In this document: positions 46,458 through 55,158 of the stretch, piece by piece
Position numbering within the stretch: position 1 is the first letter of the stretch
How the letters are laid out: the number at the start of each line of letters is the position of its first letter
NCBI GenBank assembly: GCA_002748285.1
Contig: PDSA01000033.1
Span: forward strand, 1-64,000
Source of the DNA: Rhodobacterales bacterium
GTDB lineage: Bacteria; Pseudomonadota; Alphaproteobacteria; Rhodobacterales; Rhodobacteraceae
Direction of reading: 5' to 3'
Length of the DNA stretch: 64,000 bases
The notes under the pieces: model-generated
The model's input: the letters and a program-made list of their open reading frames with translations, nothing else
Databases searched by the model: none
Told to the model about the DNA's origin: nothing
Program-made: the position numbers and the translations under genes

Positions 46458-47449
46458 TGGACAGCCCCAAGCTTTTGACCGTGATCCTGAACTACAAAAC
46501 CCCTGACATGACCTTGCAGTCGGTGGAGGCAGCCCTGCGCGAGATGGACGGGATCAAAGGGCGCCTGATTGTGGTGGATAATGATTCACAGGATAGCTCT
46601 TTTGAGAAACTGCAACAGGGTGTGGCCGCGCGTGGTTGGGATCAGGGCGGCCGGGTGCAGGTACTGCAATCGGGGCATAATGGCGGCTTTGGCGCGGGCA
46701 ATAATTTCGGGATCATCGCCGGGCTGAAACAGGATCCCAGCTATGATTTCATCTATATTCTGAACTCGGATGCCTTCCCGGATCAGGGCGCGATTACGGC
46801 GCTGATCAAGGCGTTGCGGGATAACCCCGAGGTTGGCTTTGCCGGCAGTTACATCCACGGGCCCGAGGGCGATCCGCATGAAACTTCGTTTCGCTTTCCG
46901 GGGATGCTCAGCGAATTTGAAGGGGCGATGCGTTTTGGTCCGGTCAGCAAACTGCTGGCCAATTATGCGATTTCGGTGCCGATCCCGGAACGAACCCAGC
47001 GGGTGGATTGGCTGGCCGGGGCCAGCATGATGATGCGCCGTGATGTGCTGGCGGAAATCGGCCTGTTTGACGAACATTTTTTCCTCTATTTCGAAGAAAC
47101 CGATTTGTGCCTGCGGGCCACCAAGGCCGGGCATCCGGTGTTGTTTGTGCGCGAAAGTTCGGTGACTCATATCGGGTCGGTCTCGACGGGGATGAAAACC
47201 TGGACGCGGATGCCGCGTTACTGGTTTGCCTCGCGCAAATATTATTTCAGCAAGAATTACGGCGCTGCCTATGCCCTGCTGGTGACGCTGGCCCACACAA
47301 CGGCCGGGGTTCTGTGGCGCATCCGGCGGCGGATTCAGAAAAAACCACAGGCCGACCCGGATCATTTTTTACGGGATATGCTGGCCTATGATCTCAGCCA
47401 TTTTCCAAAGCATAAAAACGCGAACATTCCAGAAATTCCTGATAGATAA
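46454..47449 (+). CDS. GT2 rhamnosyltransferase-like glycosyltransferase
   Basis: This 331-residue GT-A fold enzyme of the WbbL/rhamnosyltransferase type opens with LTVILNYKTPDMTLQSVEA and has IVVDNDSQDSSF and YILNSDAFPDQGA as the nucleotide-sugar site. A downstream LAGASMMMRRDVLAEIGLFD stretch with EETDLCLR is family-typical. It overlaps the PKS stop as ATGA, so it is translationally coupled to the PKS. It lies 18 bases before the NRPS gene. That placement suggests the synthase product, or a glycan attached to it, is glycosylated here. Confidence 0.92.
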   Translation: MMDSPKLLTVILNYKTPDMTLQSVEAALREMDGIKGRLIVVDNDSQDSSFEKLQQGVAARGWDQGGRVQVLQSGHNGGFGAGNNFGIIAGLKQDPSYDFIYILNSDAFPDQGAITALIKALRDNPEVGFAGSYIHGPEGDPHETSFRFPGMLSEFEGAMRFGPVSKLLANYAISVPIPERTQRVDWLAGASMMMRRDVLAEIGLFDEHFFLYFEETDLCLRATKAGHPVLFVRESSVTHIGSVSTGMKTWTRMPRYWFASRKYYFSKNYGAAYALLVTLAHTTAGVLWRIRRRIQKKPQADPDHFLRDMLAYDLSHFPKHKNANIPEIPDR

Positions 47450-47467
47450 ACAGATAGGAACAAAGCC

Positions 47468-50400
47468 ATGAAAAATTTTTCAAGCATTATTATGGGCGAT
47501 GGCTCGCTGTTGATTCAATGTGCCGAGCGTCTGCTGGCGAGGGAAAATACGATTGCCTGTGTGGTGACCGGAAATGACAAAATCGCCGATTGGGCGCGGG
47601 TGCGGGGTATTGCGGTGCAGCCGCATGGGGCTGATCTGGCGGATCGGCTGCCAGCGGCGGATGTGGATTGGCTGTTGAGCATTGCCAACTTGTCGCTGAT
47701 CCCTGATGCGGTGCTGCAAAAGGCCAAATCCGGAGCGATCAACTTTCACGATGGCCCGCTGCCCCGTTATGCCGGCCTGAACGCGCCGCTCTGGGCGTTG
47801 ATGGCGCGCGAGCCGCAGCATGGCATTTCATGGCATATGATCGAAGGCGGCGTGGATGAGGGCGACATCATCGAACAACGCCTGTTTGATCTGAGCGAAA
47901 ATGAAACCGCGCTCAGCCTGAATGCGGCTTGTTACGCGGCGGCGATGGAGAGTTTTGATAGCGTTCTGGATCAGCTGGAAAGCGGCGACCTGAAGCGTGT
48001 GAAACAGGATCTGTCGCAGCGCAACTATTGCGCCGGCACCGACCGGCCCGCGGCGGCGGCGCGGATTGATTTTAACCGGGAGGCCGGGGATATTCTGGCC
48101 CTGATCCGGGCGCTGAACCATGGCGATTACCGCAATCCGCTGGCTTGTCCTAAAATTGAAGTCAACGGTGAAATCCTGCTGGTCAGCATGGCGCAACCGG
48201 CCAGCGCTGTGCCGGGTGCTGCGCCGGGCACGGTTTTGGGTCTTGGCAAAAACACCGTGACCGTGGCCTGTCAAAACGGGGCGGTGACGCTTTTGGGGTT
48301 GCGCGATTTTGCCGGACATGCGGCCTCGGCCAAGGTGCAAGAGGGCGATGTTCTGCCCAGCCTGTCAGCCGAGCAAGCGCAAAAGCTGACCGCCGAGATG
48401 GCCGATTGTATGAAATATGAGCGCCACTGGCTGCGCAAACTTGCCGCGATGAACGGGCTGGAAGTGCCTCTGCTCGGGCCGAAAAAACAGACCGCCGCCT
48501 ATGTCAGCCGTCAGCTGCCCGGTGAGGTGGATCTGGCGACGGTTGCCCTGTTCATCGCGCGTTTGCTTGGTCAGGAACGGGTCGATCTGGCCTATGCCAA
48601 GGCTGAGCATCCCTATCTCAGCAACTGGGTTCCCCTGCCGATTGCTGCTGGGTCCGAGCCCATTTCCGAGGCGCATCACGCCGCGCAGCAGGCGATTGAG
48701 CACGCTGGCTCTACCCCCGGCTTTGCCCGTGATCTGATCCTGCGCGACCCCGGTCTGACGGTGCAAATTCCGGCCATCGGGCTGGGCGAAACTGGCGCTG
48801 CGCTGGCTGGCACCGGGCTGACATTTGATCATTCTGACGGGCTACGCCTGTTTTACGACAGCACCCGGATCAGCGAAAAATCGGTTGATCTGCTGATCGC
48901 CCGTTTGCAGCTGTTCGCTTCGGCCATGGCCGGTGGGCAGGGCGCTTTGGCCGATCTGCCGATCCTGCCGGATGCCGAACGCGCGCTGGTGATTGAGGGT
49001 TGGAACGATACGCAAATCGCCTATGATCCGGCTTGCGTGCATCAGCAGTTTCAGGCTCAGGTGCAGCGCAGCCCCGACAAAATCGCCGTGGTGTTTGAGG
49101 GCCAGAGCCTGACCTATGCCCAGCTTAATGCCCGGGCCAATCAGGTGGCGCATGTGCTGGTGGAAATGGGGGTGAAGCCGGATATGCTGGTCGGGCTTTA
49201 CATGGATCGTTCGCTCGAGCTGCTGATCGGGGCGCTGGCCATTCAAAAGGCCGGCGGGGCTTATGTGCCGCTTGATCCCGGCTATCCCAAGGACCGGATT
49301 GCGCATTACATCAGTGACAGCCGCGCCCCGGTGATCGTCACCCGCGCCAGCCTTGCGGATCAACTGCCCGCGCATCAGGCCGAAGTGCTGAAAATCGACT
49401 CTGATCCCCGCATTGACGCCGCCGCTGACGACAACCCCGAGAGCGGCGTGGGCAGCGCCAATCTGGCCTATATGATCTACACTTCCGGTTCGACCGGGGT
49501 GCCCAAAGGCGTGATGATCGAGCATCGCAATGTGGCCAATTTCTTTGCTGGCATGGATCAGCGCATCACATATGGCGAGGATGCGGTGTGGCTGGCGGTG
49601 ACCAGCCTGTCTTTTGATATTTCGGTGCTCGAGCTGTTCTACACCTTGGCCCGCGGTTTCAAGCTGGTGGTCAGCGATGATGAAAGCCGCACGCTTGCGT
49701 CTTCGGGCCGGTTGCAGACCACCGACCGGGGCATGGATTTCAGCATCTTTTTCTGGGGCAATGATGATGGCCCAGGTCCGAAAAAATACCAGATGCTGCT
49801 GGATGGAGCGCGGTTTGCCGATCAAAATGGCTTCTGCGCCGTCTGGACGCCCGAACGCCATTTCCACGCCTTTGGCGGCCCCTATCCCAACCCGTCCCTG
49901 ACCGGGGCTGCGGTGGCGGCGGTGACCAAAAACATCGGCGTGCGGTCTGGCAGCTGCGTTGCGCCGCTGCACCACCCGGCCCGCATCGCCGAGGAATGGG
50001 CGGTGATTGATAACCTGACCAATGGCCGCGCCGGGCTTGGCATTGCTGCGGGCTGGCAGCCGGATGATTTTGTGCTGCGCCCGGAAAACACCCCGCCCAA
50101 CAACAAGCAGGCGATGTATGACGCCATCGACAAATTGCGCAAATTGTGGGTGGGCGAAGCGGTGGCGTTCCCGCGTCAGGATGGCGGGATGCATGAGGTG
50201 GTGACTCAGCCGCGTCCGGTGTCGAAAAGGCTGCCGATCTGGGTGACGATTGCCGGCAATCCGCAAACCTGGGTTGAGGCGGGCGAGATCGGGGCCAATG
50301 TGCTGACCCATTTGCTGGGTCAGAGCATTCAGGAGGTCGAGGGCAAGATCAAGCTTTACCATGATGCTCTGCGCAAGGCCGGGCACGATCCCAAAGATTT

Positions 50401-52027
50401 CACCGTGACGCTGATGTTGCACACCTATGTCAACGAAGATCGCGAAACCGCGCGTAAAATTGCCCGGGGGCCGATGAAGGAATATCTGCGTTCGGCCGCC
50501 GGGTTGATCAAGAAAAGCGCCTGGGATTTCCCGGCGTTCAAGCGGCCCAAAGGGGTTGAGAACTCGTTTGAGCTGAATCTGGATTTGGTCGAGCCGCAAG
50601 AGCTTGAGGCGATTCTGGATTTTGCCTTTGAGCGCTATTTCGAGGATTCCGGCCTGTTTGGCACGGTCGAGGATTGTCTGGACCGGGTTGAACAGCTCAA
50701 GCGCATCGGCGTGGATGAGGTCGCCTGTCTGATTGATTACGGCATCAATCCCGAGGTGGTTCTGGAAGGTCTGAAGCCGCTGGCCACCGTGTTGCAGCGG
50801 GCCAATCAGACCGAAGAAATCGACCCTGAGGATTTCTCAATCGCCGCTCAGATCATGCGCCACAAGGTTACGCATTTGCAAAGCACCCCCAGCATGGCGC
50901 GGATGTTTGCCATGAACGAGGATGCGGGCCATGCGCTGCGGCGTCTGGATCAGATGCTGATCGGGGGCGAGGCTCTGCCCGGCGCTTTGGTTGGTGATCT
51001 GCAGATGCTGACCAAAGCGTCGATTGAAAACATGTATGGGCCGACGGAAACGACGATCTGGTCTTCTAGCGAAACGGCTGAAACCGGCGAAGGTCTGGTG
51101 AATATCGGCCGTCCGATTGCCAATACGCAGATGTATGTGCTGGATGAGGACCGCAATCCGCTGCCGGTGGGCTCGGTCGGTGAGCTTTATATCGGCGGGG
51201 ATGGTGTGGCGCGTGGCTATTGGCAACGGGCCGATCTGACGGCCGAGCGTTTTGTCGATAACCCGTTCATTGAGGGCACCAAAATCTATCGCACCGGTGA
51301 TCTGGTGCGTTGGCGTCCGGATGGCAAGATTGATTTCCTTGGCCGCAATGACCATCAGATCAAATTGCGCGGTTACCGGATTGAGATCGGCGAAATCGAA
51401 GCTCGGCTCGAGGCCATTGCCGGCATTGAGCAGGCGGTTGTGATTGCCCGGGAAGATTCCCCCGGCGATGTGCGTCTGGTGGCATATCTGAAGGGCGGGG
51501 CCGGTTTGGATGACAAGGCGCTGAATGCCGCGCTGTTGGCCAATTTGCCCGATTTCATGGTGCCAGCGCATTATGTATATCTGGATCAGTTCCCGCTGAC
51601 TCCGAACAAGAAAATTGACCGCAAGGCGTTGCCCGCGCCGCAGCGTAAAAAAGCGGCGTCCGGTGGTCATATTGCCCCTGCCGGCGGGCGGGAGGCGCAG
51701 ATTGCTGCGATCTGGACCCATATTCTGGGGGTTGAGGCTATCGGCACCAAGGATAACTTTTTCGATCTGGGCGGTCATTCTTTGCTGGCGGTGCAGGCGC
51801 ATCGGGAAATCAGCCAGGCGTTCGATCTGAAAAAGCTGAACGTCACCGATATTTTCCGCTTCCCCGTGCTGGCGGATTTGTCAAAACGCATCGCTTCGCT
51901 GATGGGTGAGGGGGCTGAAAATGCGGCGGATCAGGCCGAGAAAAATCAGGCCAAGGCGCAGGCACGTCAGGATGCGATGTCCAAACGCCGGGCTATGCGT
52001 GCGGCGCGGCGCGGAGGCAAAGGCTAG
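47468..52027 (+). CDS. NRPS: formyltransferase-partial C-A(luciferase-like monooxygenase)-PCP
   Basis: This 1519-residue synthetase has an amino-terminal Fmt-like formyltransferase, about 1-310, with Asn92 and His94 (INFHDGPLPRYAGLNAP) and Asp133 (GVDEGD). A 150-residue stretch resembles only the carboxyl half of a condensation domain and has no HHxxxDG. The adenylation domain begins near 510 (YTSGSTGVPKG 671-681, FDISV at 716). It is interrupted at 750-1105 by a luciferase-like flavin monooxygenase domain (FWGNDDGPGP, VWTPERHFH, GIAAGWQPDDF). It resumes with MYGPTETT at 1189 and TPNKKIDRKALP at 1378. A PCP with Ser1438 (GGHSLLAV) ends it. There is no thioesterase. The insertion point between A4 and A5 is that of MtaG-type modules; the formyltransferase placement resembles LgrA. 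An intrinsic terminator follows. Confidence 0.93.
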   Translation: MKNFSSIIMGDGSLLIQCAERLLARENTIACVVTGNDKIADWARVRGIAVQPHGADLADRLPAADVDWLLSIANLSLIPDAVLQKAKSGAINFHDGPLPRYAGLNAPLWALMAREPQHGISWHMIEGGVDEGDIIEQRLFDLSENETALSLNAACYAAAMESFDSVLDQLESGDLKRVKQDLSQRNYCAGTDRPAAAARIDFNREAGDILALIRALNHGDYRNPLACPKIEVNGEILLVSMAQPASAVPGAAPGTVLGLGKNTVTVACQNGAVTLLGLRDFAGHAASAKVQEGDVLPSLSAEQAQKLTAEMADCMKYERHWLRKLAAMNGLEVPLLGPKKQTAAYVSRQLPGEVDLATVALFIARLLGQERVDLAYAKAEHPYLSNWVPLPIAAGSEPISEAHHAAQQAIEHAGSTPGFARDLILRDPGLTVQIPAIGLGETGAALAGTGLTFDHSDGLRLFYDSTRISEKSVDLLIARLQLFASAMAGGQGALADLPILPDAERALVIEGWNDTQIAYDPACVHQQFQAQVQRSPDKIAVVFEGQSLTYAQLNARANQVAHVLVEMGVKPDMLVGLYMDRSLELLIGALAIQKAGGAYVPLDPGYPKDRIAHYISDSRAPVIVTRASLADQLPAHQAEVLKIDSDPRIDAAADDNPESGVGSANLAYMIYTSGSTGVPKGVMIEHRNVANFFAGMDQRITYGEDAVWLAVTSLSFDISVLELFYTLARGFKLVVSDDESRTLASSGRLQTTDRGMDFSIFFWGNDDGPGPKKYQMLLDGARFADQNGFCAVWTPERHFHAFGGPYPNPSLTGAAVAAVTKNIGVRSGSCVAPLHHPARIAEEWAVIDNLTNGRAGLGIAAGWQPDDFVLRPENTPPNNKQAMYDAIDKLRKLWVGEAVAFPRQDGGMHEVVTQPRPVSKRLPIWVTIAGNPQTWVEAGEIGANVLTHLLGQSIQEVEGKIKLYHDALRKAGHDPKDFTVTLMLHTYVNEDRETARKIARGPMKEYLRSAAGLIKKSAWDFPAFKRPKGVENSFELNLDLVEPQELEAILDFAFERYFEDSGLFGTVEDCLDRVEQLKRIGVDEVACLIDYGINPEVVLEGLKPLATVLQRANQTEEIDPEDFSIAAQIMRHKVTHLQSTPSMARMFAMNEDAGHALRRLDQMLIGGEALPGALVGDLQMLTKASIENMYGPTETTIWSSSETAETGEGLVNIGRPIANTQMYVLDEDRNPLPVGSVGELYIGGDGVARGYWQRADLTAERFVDNPFIEGTKIYRTGDLVRWRPDGKIDFLGRNDHQIKLRGYRIEIGEIEARLEAIAGIEQAVVIAREDSPGDVRLVAYLKGGAGLDDKALNAALLANLPDFMVPAHYVYLDQFPLTPNKKIDRKALPAPQRKKAASGGHIAPAGGREAQIAAIWTHILGVEAIGTKDNFFDLGGHSLLAVQAHREISQAFDLKKLNVTDIFRFPVLADLSKRIASLMGEGAENAADQAEKNQAKAQARQDAMSKRRAMRAARRGGKG

Positions 52028-52031
52028 ACGA

Positions 52032-52064
52032 AACCGGCGGCTCTGGCTTGGGCCGCCGGGTTTT
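52032..52064 (+). terminator. Intrinsic terminator after the NRPS
   Basis: CCGGCGGC at 52034-52041 pairs with GCCGCCGG at 52052-52059, followed by GTTTT. It begins a few bases after the NRPS stop and closes the PKS-GT2-NRPS unit. Confidence 0.8.
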
Positions 52065-52175
52065 ATAAGACACAGGACGGCACTGCTTTTGCCTTGAGGG
52101 TGCCATAATCAATTCCTATCTGTTCAGAATAATTATCGGATAATTCGAGCAAACGGGCCGCAAACGGAGCACATT

Positions 52176-53408
52176 TTGGAAAAGATCCCGCCGATAGAAG
52201 AGCTGATCATGACGTTTAAACGTCATTTCGCATTGTTTGTGGCGATCATCATTTTGGGGGTGATCGCTTCGATCCTCTATGCGCTGAACCAGCCCCGCAC
52301 TTATCAAACGGCGGCGATGGTGCAGATTTTGCAACCAGTTGTGCCGGATGCAACCAGCCGGGGCACCTCAAGCGGGGCCACGTTGCAGCGCTTGCAGATT
52401 GTCGAGCAGCGTCTGATGTCGCGCGATAACTTGTTGAAAATCATACAGGAATACGATCTCTATCCTGGCTTGGGGGTTTCGGATAAGGTGTTGCGCCTGC
52501 GTCTGGCCACGCATGTTGAAAAAATCCAGGATCAGGCGTTGCGCTGGCGTTCGGATGTTTCTCCAACCGCGCTGATGATCATGGTCACTGATGGCGATCC
52601 TGAAAGGGCGGCGATGATTGCCAATAGATTTGCAAGCTCGCTGATGGTTCAAAGTCGTGAAAGCAGCGAGGCCAAGGCCAGTGAAGCGTTGAAGTTTTAT
52701 GAAAGTGAAAGAAGTCGGGTTGGGGCCGAAATTGCTGAGCTTGATGCGCGGATTTCTGATTTTAAACAGAAAAACTCTGAGGTTATGTCTGCTGGTTTGA
52801 CCAGCTTGCGGGCCGAGCTGGTTGATCTGAATGCTGCGATTTTGCAGCTGGAGAGTAAAATTGTTGCCCTGAAAAATGAAATGGCGGGTGTCAAACACTC
52901 GGTTGTCAAAAGCAAACTGCAAGGTCTGGAAAGGCAATACGCGTTGTTGGAGCGTAAACGCAAAGACATGCAGGCCCAGTTGGCTCGTGGCCCTGAGGTT
53001 GAGCGTGAATTTACCGCGTTGACCCGTCGGTTAGAGCAACTGACGGCGCAATATAACATCATTAATACCAGCCGCGCCGAGGCCGAGATGGGGCTGATGC
53101 TAGAGGCCAGCCAGAAGTCGTCCGATTTTGAGATTCTGGAAACCGCGCTGGTGCCCGAACACCCGATTGCGCCTAATCGTAAGAAGATCACGATGGTTGG
53201 GGTGGCGCTGAGTATTGTGCTGGCTGTTGGGCTGATCGTGGTGCTTGAGATGACAAATCCGGTGATCCGAAGTGGCTCGCAATTGTCGCGGCGGCTTGGA
53301 ATTACGCCAGTGATCACGGTGCCGACATTGCAAGCGCCGAAATATTCTCTGGTTGAGCGTTTCCGGCTGTTTTGGGATAATCTGAAAGCGCGTAGAAAAA
53401 AAGCATAG
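52176..53408 (+). CDS. Wzz/GumC-like polysaccharide chain-length protein
   Basis: This 410-residue inner-membrane co-polymerase-like protein has the classical layout: an amino-terminal membrane segment (FALFVAIIILGVIASILYAL), a long periplasmic part with heptad-rich helices (about 160-300), and a second membrane segment near 330-350 (MVGVALSIVLAVGLIVVL). It lacks a carboxyl-terminal tyrosine kinase domain. The start is a TTG at 52176 with GGAG six bases upstream. It follows the NRPS terminator by about 110 bases and would set chain length or export of the exopolysaccharide. Nothing shows it is in the PKS/NRPS transcript. Confidence 0.85.
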   Translation: MEKIPPIEELIMTFKRHFALFVAIIILGVIASILYALNQPRTYQTAAMVQILQPVVPDATSRGTSSGATLQRLQIVEQRLMSRDNLLKIIQEYDLYPGLGVSDKVLRLRLATHVEKIQDQALRWRSDVSPTALMIMVTDGDPERAAMIANRFASSLMVQSRESSEAKASEALKFYESERSRVGAEIAELDARISDFKQKNSEVMSAGLTSLRAELVDLNAAILQLESKIVALKNEMAGVKHSVVKSKLQGLERQYALLERKRKDMQAQLARGPEVEREFTALTRRLEQLTAQYNIINTSRAEAEMGLMLEASQKSSDFEILETALVPEHPIAPNRKKITMVGVALSIVLAVGLIVVLEMTNPVIRSGSQLSRRLGITPVITVPTLQAPKYSLVERFRLFWDNLKARRKKA

Positions 53409-53543
53409 GGTAAAAAAGCTTTGCTTCCGGGGTTTCAAGCCGCCAAGACCCGCCCAATGGCTCAATTGTGATTGCATGCATTTGGTGGTTCGCGCGGCGC
53501 GGTATGTCTGATTGCGCCGCCACGCCGCATTTGGGTGTTTGGC

Positions 53544-54290
53544 TCAGAAGTAACTTCTGACCAATGCCCCCGAAATCAGGCTCCACCCGTCCGCAACCAC
53601 GAAGAACGCCAGTTTGAAGGGCAGCGAGACAATCGCCGGGGGCACCATCATCATACCCATCGACATCAGAATTGCTGCCACCACCAGATCAATGATCAGA
53701 AACGGCAGGAACACGAGGAAGCCCACCTCGAAGGCGCGGCCGATTTCTGACAGCAAAAACGAGGGCACCAACAAAGACAGGGGCTGTTGCGCGGTTTCTC
53801 CGTCCAACACCGCATCCGGGCGCAGCGAGACCAGAGTTTCCAGAGCATCCGGATCAACGCGTGCTGCCATGAATTCGCGAAATGGTAGCATGGCTTGGGT
53901 AAAGGATTGTTCGACGCTAATTTGATTATTGATTAACGGCTCAACCCCTGTGGCCCAGGCTTGGGTGAAAACCGGTTCCATCACGAAATAGGTCAGGAAC
54001 AAGGCCAAGCTGATGATCAGCATGTTGGGCGGGGATTGTTGCAGGCCGATGGCTTGGCGCAAGATGGCCAGAACCGTCACGATAAAGGGGAAACAGGTGA
54101 TCATGATCGCGAGCCCCGGCACCACGCTCAGCACCGTGATCAGCACCAGCAGTTGTATACTTCGGGCGGCCAGAGAGCCATCATCGCCCAGCGAGATCGA
54201 GATGTCCTGCGCATGGGTCGGGCTCGAAAGCATGGTTAACAGAACGGCGGATACTCCGACCAGGGTTATGAAAAAGAAAGATTTTTTCAT
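53544..54290 (-). CDS. fliP: Flagellar export gate protein FliP
   Basis: Core membrane subunit of the flagellar type III export gate. The 248-residue protein has a signal peptide (FFFITLVGVSAVLLTMLSSP) and four membrane segments, with the family block VPGLAIMITCFPFIVTVLAI, LRQAIGLQQSPPNMLI, and the carboxyl pair FLVFLPFLIIDLVVAAILMS, MGMMMVPP. It starts three bases after the fliN stop. It is the last gene of the fliF-fliH-fliN-fliP minus-strand operon. Confidence 0.96.
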   Translation of the reverse strand: MKKSFFFITLVGVSAVLLTMLSSPTHAQDISISLGDDGSLAARSIQLLVLITVLSVVPGLAIMITCFPFIVTVLAILRQAIGLQQSPPNMLIISLALFLTYFVMEPVFTQAWATGVEPLINNQISVEQSFTQAMLPFREFMAARVDPDALETLVSLRPDAVLDGETAQQPLSLLVPSFLLSEIGRAFEVGFLVFLPFLIIDLVVAAILMSMGMMMVPPAIVSLPFKLAFFVVADGWSLISGALVRSYF

Positions 54291-54293
54291 GTC

Positions 54294-54572
54294 TTATAGG
54301 CCGTCTTGCAAATTAACGACTTCAGTCAGACGCACCGCCAGCTGGCCTTGTTGATCGCCCTGTAGCTCTTGCAACTCGCCCCGGGCAATCAGCCGATTGC
54401 CAACGTAAAGCTCAACCAGATCGTCAATACGTTTGTCCAGCTCAAGCACCGAGCCCTGCTCAAGATGCATCATGTCTTTGATCTTTGGGCGGGCTTTGCC
54501 AACAGATATGGTGATTTCGATCGGGACATCACCGAACATATTGTTGCTTTCGGGGGGGATGTTTTCAGCCAT
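54294..54572 (-). CDS. fliN: Flagellar motor switch protein FliN
   Basis: C-ring switch component controlling rotation direction and export. The 92-residue SpoA/FliN-type protein shows MFGDVPIEITISVGKARPKI, LEQGSVLELDKRIDDLVELYV and GNRLIARGELQ. I take the ATG at 54572, which overlaps the fliH stop by eight bases, rather than a longer form. It is coupled within the fliF-fliP operon. Confidence 0.94.
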   Translation of the reverse strand: MAENIPPESNNMFGDVPIEITISVGKARPKIKDMMHLEQGSVLELDKRIDDLVELYVGNRLIARGELQELQGDQQGQLAVRLTEVVNLQDGL

Positions 54573-55158
54573 TGACGACGACCTTTTCCTGTTGTGCAAA
54601 AAAACCACCAATGGAGTCCGAGCACCGGCTCAATACGCTGGCAAAATCAACCTGCTTCTCTGATTCCCCAAACCGGATTAGCGCCAGGCCCTCGGCTAAA
54701 GATGGCTCTTCGGCGATTGAGACCTCTAACCCTTGTTGATCGCTCAGCAGTTTTTCGACCGAGATCCGGTTGGCCGGGGCGATCACAATTTCGATATCGT
54801 TTTGGGTGTGCTGGCGGGCGATATTCAGCACTTCGTCGATGATGTTTTGCGCCAGATTTTCAGAAGCCAGTTTCGGTAGAACCTTTGAAACCATTTCTTT
54901 CAGCAAAGGTTCAATCGCAGTCAGGACTTCGCTTCTGGCCTCGTGATAGGTGAAAGACAGTGCTTGCAGATTGCGGGCGAAATCTGCCGAGATGCGGGTC
55001 TGATCTTTGTGTTGCGCATCGGTCGCATCGTCCCATCCGGCCTTGTAGCCTTGTTCATAGGCTTCTAACCGATTTTCTTCCAGATTTGTTTCCGGGACCA
55101 GATCGGGGTTGGCTGAGACTGGTTTTGCGCAAAAATCCTCTAATGGGAATACCGCCAT
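54565..55158 (-). CDS. fliH: Flagellar assembly protein FliH
   Basis: Regulator of the flagellar ATPase, linking the export apparatus to the C-ring. The 197-residue protein is divergent but has the helical middle and the carboxyl end seen in FliH/YscL proteins; an acidic EAYEQGYKAGWDDATDAQHK segment is typical. Its ATG at 55158 shares a base with the fliF stop (TGATG). No fliI is in this block. Confidence 0.85.
   Translation of the reverse strand: MAVFPLEDFCAKPVSANPDLVPETNLEENRLEAYEQGYKAGWDDATDAQHKDQTRISADFARNLQALSFTYHEARSEVLTAIEPLLKEMVSKVLPKLASENLAQNIIDEVLNIARQHTQNDIEIVIAPANRISVEKLLSDQQGLEVSIAEEPSLAEGLALIRFGESEKQVDFASVLSRCSDSIGGFFAQQEKVVVNG

Noticed and set aside
48842..50599. A 585-residue open frame antisense to the NRPS
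   Set aside because: Same pattern of antisense composition, no ribosome site, no recognisable motif.
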